Positions 59,804 through 64,000 of a stretch of 64,000 nt of DNA are shown here, one piece after another (position 1 is the first letter of the stretch; the number at the start of each line of letters is the position of its first letter). The DNA comes from Kribbella sp. NBC_00382. Lineage in GTDB: Bacteria > Actinomycetota > Actinomycetes > Propionibacteriales > Kribbellaceae. The stretch is taken from positions 6,572,001 through 6,636,000 of the forward strand of contig NZ_CP107954.1 in the NCBI RefSeq assembly GCF_036067295.1, given 5' to 3'. The translations under genes and the position numbers were made by a program. The notes below the pieces were generated by a model. The model saw only the letters and a list, made by a program, of their open reading frames with translations, made no database searches and was not told the origin of the DNA.

Positions 59804-62518
59804 TCAGGTGAGGCGGCGGACGGCGGTGTCTTGGCGGGGTTTTTCGTTGGGGGCTATCCGGATGTTGGTGTCGAGGACGGTGGCGCCTTGGGCGGCTACC
59901 AGGACGGAGCGGAGGTCGCAGCGGACTACCTCCTCGAGCTCCAGGGTTAGGCGGGAGACTCGGTGGAGGAGGTTCTCGATGGCTGGGATGTCGACCGGAT
60001 CGGAGCCTCGGTAGCCGAAGAGGAGCGGGGCTGCTCGGACCTCGCGGACCATCTCGGCAGCGTCGGTGGTGGTGAGGGGTGGCATGCGGTAGGCGCGGTC
60101 GCCTAGGAGGTCGGTGGCGACGCCGGACAGGCCGAAGGTGACGACCGGGCCGTAGGAGACGTCCTCCAGGGCGGAGATGACCACTGGTACGCCGGGGGGC
60201 GCCATCTTCTGGACGACGAACTGGGCCCGTCCAGGGTCCGAGGCGACGCCGAAGGTTCGGGTCATCTCGGCCCAGGCGCCACGCATGTCGTCCTCGTCGT
60301 GGATGTGGCGCCAGATGTCCGCGAGGTCGGGACGCATCCGCCACTGCTCGGCGGTCGCCTTGAGGATGACCTCGAAGCCCAGGTCGGCCGCGCGGTCGAC
60401 GGCTTCGTCCGCGGACAGCACGGGGAAGGCGGGCAGCACGCTGATGTCGTAGAAACTCAACAGCCGTTGGCGATCGGCGTCGTCCAGGTCGGCGCCGTGC
60501 GGATGCCGTTGCAAGAACTCGGCGACGAAGTCCTCGGCGCCGGCCGTGTCGACGCTCGGCAGGTCGGGGATCCGGCTGTCCGCGCGGCGGCGCCACTCGG
60601 CGTACGTCGTGGCCTTCGCGAGCGCTCCCACCGCGTACTGCGGAGACGAGAACGAAGGAATCGAGCCACGAGCAGCGCCCCCGTGCTCATCGGCGACGCG
60701 AAGCTGCTCGGGAACGCTGCGCGATGCGAGGAAGGTAGAGACGACCGGCTTGTCGGAACCGGCGGCCGCGGCGGCGAGCACTCGCGCGACCTCGGCGCCG
60801 TTCGACTGGACCGGCGGGGTGAAGATCACCACCACCGAATGCACCCGATCGTCCGCGAACACCTCGCTCAGCGCCTCACCGAAGTCGGCAGCCGTCGCCT
60901 CGGCGTTTAGCGTGCGCGGCTCCCCCGCGACGTCGAGCCCGTAGCCCGCCACCGAATCGAGCGCGAGCAGGGTCAGCGCGTCCGAGTTGCTCACGATCGC
61001 CACCCGGCGACCCTTGGGCAGCGGCTGGTGCGCGACCAACTGGGCGACGTCGAACAGCTCCCCCGGCGTGTCGACGCCGATCAGGCCGCTCTGCCGGAAC
61101 AGCGAGTCGACCGTTGCCGGTGGCAACGTGCTGCGGCGGACCGTGTGCCCGAGCGGCACACCCTGAGTGGCGCGGCCCGACTTGAGCGCGATCACCGGCT
61201 TGCGACCGGCCAGCCGTCGCGCGACCCGGCTGAACTTGCGCGGGTTGCCCAGCGACTCCAGGTAGAGCAGGACGACCTCGGTCGCCTCGTCCGAGTACCA
61301 GTACTGCATCAAGTCGTTGCCGGAGACATCAGCACGGTTACCCGCCGAGACGAAGCTCGACAATCCGAGCCCACGACCGGCCATGTCGGCCAGGATCGAC
61401 ACGCCGAGCGCCCCGGACTGGCAGAAGAACGCGACCCGCCCCGGGCTCGGCATCAACGGCGAGAGCGTTGCGTTCAGGCTGACCCCGTCGGCCGTGTTGA
61501 TCACTCCGAGCGCGTTCGGCCCGATCACGCGCATCCCGTACGACCGGGCGAGGCCGACCAGGTACCGCTGCCGCTTACGCCCTTCCTCACCGATCTCGGC
61601 GAACCCGCTCGACACCACTACCAGCCCGCGCACGCCCTTGGCCGCGCAGTCCAGGATGACGTCGGCAACCATCTCCGCGCGCACCGCGACCACGGCCAGG
61701 TCGACCGGCCCGTCGACATCCCGGATCGTCGGGTACGCCGGTACGCCCTCGATCTCACTGGCCTGGGTGTCAGCGTTGACCGCGTACAGCCGTCCTGGGA
61801 ATCCCCCGTCGCGCAGGTTGCGCAGCAGTGCATTGCCGATCGTGCCCTCGCGTCGCGACGCGCCGATCACGGCGACACCGGCCGGAGTCAGCAACCGGGC
61901 GATCGAGAGCGCCTCCGAGCGCTGCTCGCGGGCCTGCATCACCCCGAACGAGGTGTCGGTCGGCGCGATGTCGAACTCGACCATGATCACGCCGTCCTCG
62001 AACTCCCGGGCGACCTTGTAGCCGGCCTCGGTGAAGACGGTGATCATCTTGCGGTTGTCCGGCAGCACCTCGGCGATGAACCGGGCGATGCCGTGCTCGC
62101 GCGCCGCCTGGGCGAGGTGCTCGAGCAGCAGTTGCCCGAGGCCACGGCCCTGGTGCGCGTCCTCGATCAGGAAGGCGACCTCGGCCGTCCGCGGGCCGGT
62201 GCGCTCGTAGCGGCCGACGCCGATCATCTCGTCGCCGACCGTCACGATCAGCGCGAGCCGGTCCACGTAGTCGACCTGGGTGAAGCGCGCCACGTCGCGG
62301 TCGGACAGTTGCGGGTACGGCGCGAAGAACCGGTAGTACTTCGACTGCTCCGAGACGCGCGCGTAGAAGGCCACCAGCAGGTCCGCGTCACCAGGCGTGA
62401 TCGGCCGCAAGTGCGCTGTCGCCCCGTCGCGCAGCACCACGTCCGCCTCGTACACCGCCGGATAGCCCTCTGGGTACTCCAGGACATACTGGGCCGGTCG
62501 CTGGGGCTGCTCCGGCAT
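59804..62518 (-). CDS. GNAT acetyltransferase fused to ADP-forming acyl-CoA ligase
   Basis: 904 aa from ATG 62518; upstream open sequence is antisense to the permease. Residues about 25-180: GNAT domain (HLRPITPGDADLLVAFYARVSEQSKYYRFF; EDAHQGRGLGQLLLEHLA). About 205-330: CoA-binding domain (VAVIGASRREGTIGNALLRNL). About 340-490: succinyl-CoA-ligase-like domain keeping the phosphohistidine candidate H458 (LGHTVRR). About 680-895: ATP-grasp (LGFEVILKATAEQW). Such fusions are lysine acetyltransferases controlling acyl-CoA synthetases, with the ligase part acting as sensor; both activities seem possible here. An acyl-CoA synthetase gene starts 1.3 kb away. Confidence 0.92.
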   Translation of the reverse strand: MPEQPQRPAQYVLEYPEGYPAVYEADVVLRDGATAHLRPITPGDADLLVAFYARVSEQSKYYRFFAPYPQLSDRDVARFTQVDYVDRLALIVTVGDEMIGVGRYERTGPRTAEVAFLIEDAHQGRGLGQLLLEHLAQAAREHGIARFIAEVLPDNRKMITVFTEAGYKVAREFEDGVIMVEFDIAPTDTSFGVMQAREQRSEALSIARLLTPAGVAVIGASRREGTIGNALLRNLRDGGFPGRLYAVNADTQASEIEGVPAYPTIRDVDGPVDLAVVAVRAEMVADVILDCAAKGVRGLVVVSSGFAEIGEEGRKRQRYLVGLARSYGMRVIGPNALGVINTADGVSLNATLSPLMPSPGRVAFFCQSGALGVSILADMAGRGLGLSSFVSAGNRADVSGNDLMQYWYSDEATEVVLLYLESLGNPRKFSRVARRLAGRKPVIALKSGRATQGVPLGHTVRRSTLPPATVDSLFRQSGLIGVDTPGELFDVAQLVAHQPLPKGRRVAIVSNSDALTLLALDSVAGYGLDVAGEPRTLNAEATAADFGEALSEVFADDRVHSVVVIFTPPVQSNGAEVARVLAAAAAGSDKPVVSTFLASRSVPEQLRVADEHGGAARGSIPSFSSPQYAVGALAKATTYAEWRRRADSRIPDLPSVDTAGAEDFVAEFLQRHPHGADLDDADRQRLLSFYDISVLPAFPVLSADEAVDRAADLGFEVILKATAEQWRMRPDLADIWRHIHDEDDMRGAWAEMTRTFGVASDPGRAQFVVQKMAPPGVPVVISALEDVSYGPVVTFGLSGVATDLLGDRAYRMPPLTTTDAAEMVREVRAAPLLFGYRGSDPVDIPAIENLLHRVSRLTLELEEVVRCDLRSVLVAAQGATVLDTNIRIAPNEKPRQDTAVRRLT

Positions 62519-62569
62519 TGTCACGCGGCCAGCGTACTCACTCACCAGATTTCGGAGGACGGCAATTCC

Positions 62570-63715
62570 ATGTGGTGGTTGAGTGCGATCGGTGGCATCG
62601 CTGCGCTCGTCACCGGTCTGCTGGGGCCGTCTGACGCTCTCGACGTGATTCAGCGAATCGCTCCCGTGCTGGTCTTCCTGGTCGCCGTCACGGTGATCGC
62701 CGGGCTCGCCGACGCCGCGAAGGTCTTCGACGTGGCGGCACGTGAGGCGGCTCACCTCGCCCGCGGCCGGATGTGGCGGCTCTGGCTGCTCGTGGTGGTG
62801 CTCGCGACCGCCCTGACCATCGTGCTGTCGCTGGACACCTGTGCCGTGCTGCTCACGCCGGTGGTGCTCGCGATGGCGCGCCAGCTCGAGATCCCGCCGA
62901 AGCTGTTCGCGTTCACCACGGTCTGGCTGGCCGGCACCGCCTCGATGCTGCTGCCGGTGTCCAATCTCACCAACCTGCTCGCGCTGCACCAGTTCGACCG
63001 GCTCGGTCTCGGGCTGCGCGACTACCTCGGCCTGAGCTGGCGACCGGCCATCGCGGCGATCCTGATCACGGTCGTCGTCCTGGCCGTGCTGTTCCACAAG
63101 GACCTGCGCCGGTCGTACGAAGTGCCGCCGACGCCCGACCTGGACGACAAGGTGCTCTTCTGGGGCTCGGCGGCGGTCTGCCTGGCGCTCGGTCCCGCGT
63201 TCGTCACCGGTATCGACGTCGCCTGGCCGGCCAGCATCGGCGCGCTGGTGCTCGTCGTGCTCTTCGCCGTCCGGCGCCGCGCGGAGCTCACCTGGGTCCT
63301 GGTGCCCTGGCGCCTGGTCATCACCGTGGTCGGACTGTTTCTCGTCGTCGGCGCCCTCACCGCCCACGGACTCGAAGGCCTGCTCAGCGACATCGCCGGC
63401 AACGGAAACGGCCTGGCCGCGCACCTCCGGCTGACCGGCACGGCAGCGCTCGGCGCCAACGCGGTCGACAACCTTCCCGCGTACCTGGCGATGGAGCCGG
63501 TGGCCTCGGCGGACGGGACCCGGATGATGCTGCTGCTGATCGGGGTGAACTGCGGCTGCCTGCTCACCCTCTGGGGCTCGCTGGCCACCCTCCTGTGGCG
63601 CGACCGCTGCCGTGCCGCCGGAGTCCACATCTCCTGGTGGTCGTTCCTGTGGCGCGGGCTGATCCTGACCCCGCTCGTCCTCACCGGAGCCGTGCTCGCC
63701 GTCAGCCTCGGCTGA
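62570..63715 (+). CDS. ArsB/SLC13-type ion permease
   Basis: 381 aa, GGAGGA ten bases before ATG 62570. About ten spans; SLDTCAVLLTPVVLAMARQL and LPVSNLTNLLALHQFDRLGL are the two half-site hairpins of the ion-transporter superfamily (ArsB, SLC13, NhaD), and GANAVDNLPAYLAM the second. Could export arsenite or carry dicarboxylates; no ars gene is nearby. Divergent from the GNAT-ligase fusion, 51 bases apart. Confidence 0.88.
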   Translation: MWWLSAIGGIAALVTGLLGPSDALDVIQRIAPVLVFLVAVTVIAGLADAAKVFDVAAREAAHLARGRMWRLWLLVVVLATALTIVLSLDTCAVLLTPVVLAMARQLEIPPKLFAFTTVWLAGTASMLLPVSNLTNLLALHQFDRLGLGLRDYLGLSWRPAIAAILITVVVLAVLFHKDLRRSYEVPPTPDLDDKVLFWGSAAVCLALGPAFVTGIDVAWPASIGALVLVVLFAVRRRAELTWVLVPWRLVITVVGLFLVVGALTAHGLEGLLSDIAGNGNGLAAHLRLTGTAALGANAVDNLPAYLAMEPVASADGTRMMLLLIGVNCGCLLTLWGSLATLLWRDRCRAAGVHISWWSFLWRGLILTPLVLTGAVLAVSLG

Positions 63716-63805
63716 CGGCCAGCACAACCACGGGAAAGACGCTGGATCGAACATGCGTTCGACTTTAGTCACAGATCGCAGTGTTTCGCAAACCCGGATG
63801 TCGCG

Positions 63806-63834
63806 TTGCCGATCTCGGTGCGCTCGGCAATAGT
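63806..63834 (+). promoter_or_regulatory. Promoter of the acyl-CoA synthetase gene, probably leaderless
   Basis: TTGCCG (63806-63811), 17-base spacer, AATAGT (63829-63834), then 7 bases to ATG 63842. No ribosome-binding site is visible, so transcription probably starts at the start codon. Confidence 0.5.
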
Positions 63835-63841
63835 GCGCACC

Positions 63842-64000
63842 ATGAGCCAGGAACAGAGCACCTCGGACAACACCCGCACGTTCCGTGAGGCACGCGACTT
63901 CCTGGTCGCCCATCGCGAGGACTACGACACCGCGTACCGCGAGTTCAGCTGGCCTGCTTTCGACCAGTTCAACTGGGCGCGGGACTGGTTCGACGCACTC
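63842..64000 (+). CDS. AMP-dependent acyl-CoA synthetase, N-terminal part only
   Basis: 53 residues before the window ends. TFREARDFLVAHREDYDTAYREFSWPAFDQFNWARDWFDAL matches the N-terminal cap of actinobacterial acetyl/acyl-CoA synthetase-like proteins, whose tryptophan-rich FNWAxDWFDAL is well kept. The AMP-binding P-loop would follow beyond the edge. Its closeness to the GNAT-ligase fusion suggests it could be a target of that acetyltransferase. Confidence 0.7.
   Translation, partial: MSQEQSTSDNTRTFREARDFLVAHREDYDTAYREFSWPAFDQFNWARDWFDAL

Noticed and set aside
61028..62569. In-frame upstream extension of the SLC13/ArsB-type permease
   Set aside because: Antisense to the GNAT-ligase fusion; a Shine-Dalgarno and membrane protein start at 62570.
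1..64000. Search for tRNA, rRNA, riboswitch or insertion-sequence features
   Set aside because: No T-loop-type sequences, rRNA blocks, known riboswitch cores or terminal inverted repeats with transposases were seen by eye.

Overview
The window is one continuous stretch of very GC-rich chromosome. Genes are packed, many pairs overlap by 1-4 bases (ATGA/GTGA/TGATG junctions), GTG starts are frequent, and several starts look leaderless. The gene set (septation protein SepH, DUF5998, ECF42 sigma factor with a DGPF partner, F420-type luciferase-like oxidoreductase, MsiK-dependent-type sugar ABC transporter, many GNAT enzymes) points to a soil actinomycete. Codon habits and content suggest Propionibacteriales, perhaps Kribbella; that placement is inference, not verified. 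No rRNA, tRNA, CRISPR array, insertion sequence or prophage was seen.

Layout. 1-830: N-terminal part of a tyrosine recombinase running off the left edge, followed by a gene-free stretch holding two sites built like Xer/dif recombination sites. 0.8-25.6 kb: ordinary chromosomal genes in short units: DGPF protein/ECF42 sigma, VOC protein, TetR/FAD monooxygenase pair, phosphotransferase, isochorismatase/WYL regulator, LppU-like protein, deaminase, LLM oxidoreductase, Lrp regulator coupled to an NlpC/P60-like unknown, OsmC, NAD(P)-binding protein, propionyl-CoA synthetase, threonine dehydratase, rhomboid protease, Cmx-like exporter, amino-acid permease, secreted HNH nuclease, YaaA, aldo/keto reductase, aminopeptidase N. 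25.6-30.5 kb: sepH with TGTGAC direct repeats upstream, a lipoprotein esterase, a 12-residue poly-cysteine leader ORF before an unknown 136-aa protein, and an erythromycin-esterase-like gene.

30.5-44.8 kb is the most interesting region: a carbohydrate locus bracketed by two inverted, identical 25-bp promoter/operator elements. The rightward arm encodes a 1288-aa secreted double beta-helix (pectate-lyase-like) protein and a Gfo/Idh dehydrogenase, closed by a 14-bp hairpin. The leftward arm encodes a sugar-binding lipoprotein, two ABC permeases, an NAD-dependent epimerase/uronate-dehydrogenase-like enzyme, a ManD-type enolase-superfamily dehydratase, a TIM-barrel isomerase, a ROK repressor and a GNAT protein. 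A model fitting all parts: the secreted protein acts on an acidic polysaccharide, fragments enter by the ABC system (ATPase elsewhere), and the cytoplasmic enzymes oxidise, isomerise and dehydrate the sugar acid, while the ROK protein represses both arms through the shared operator. The substrate is unknown.

44.8-64 kb: a small decay zone (VOC pseudogene, aborted ORFs, 14-bp hairpin), sulfurtransferase/thymidine kinase, secreted subtilase, phosphodiesterase/DUF5998, FtsX-type ABC exporter, P1 peptidase, two SRPBCC proteins, phosphotransferase, quinone oxidoreductase, a frameshifted sigma-factor gene, a GNAT-acyl-CoA ligase fusion divergent from an ArsB/SLC13-type permease, and the start of an AMP-dependent acyl-CoA synthetase running off the right edge.
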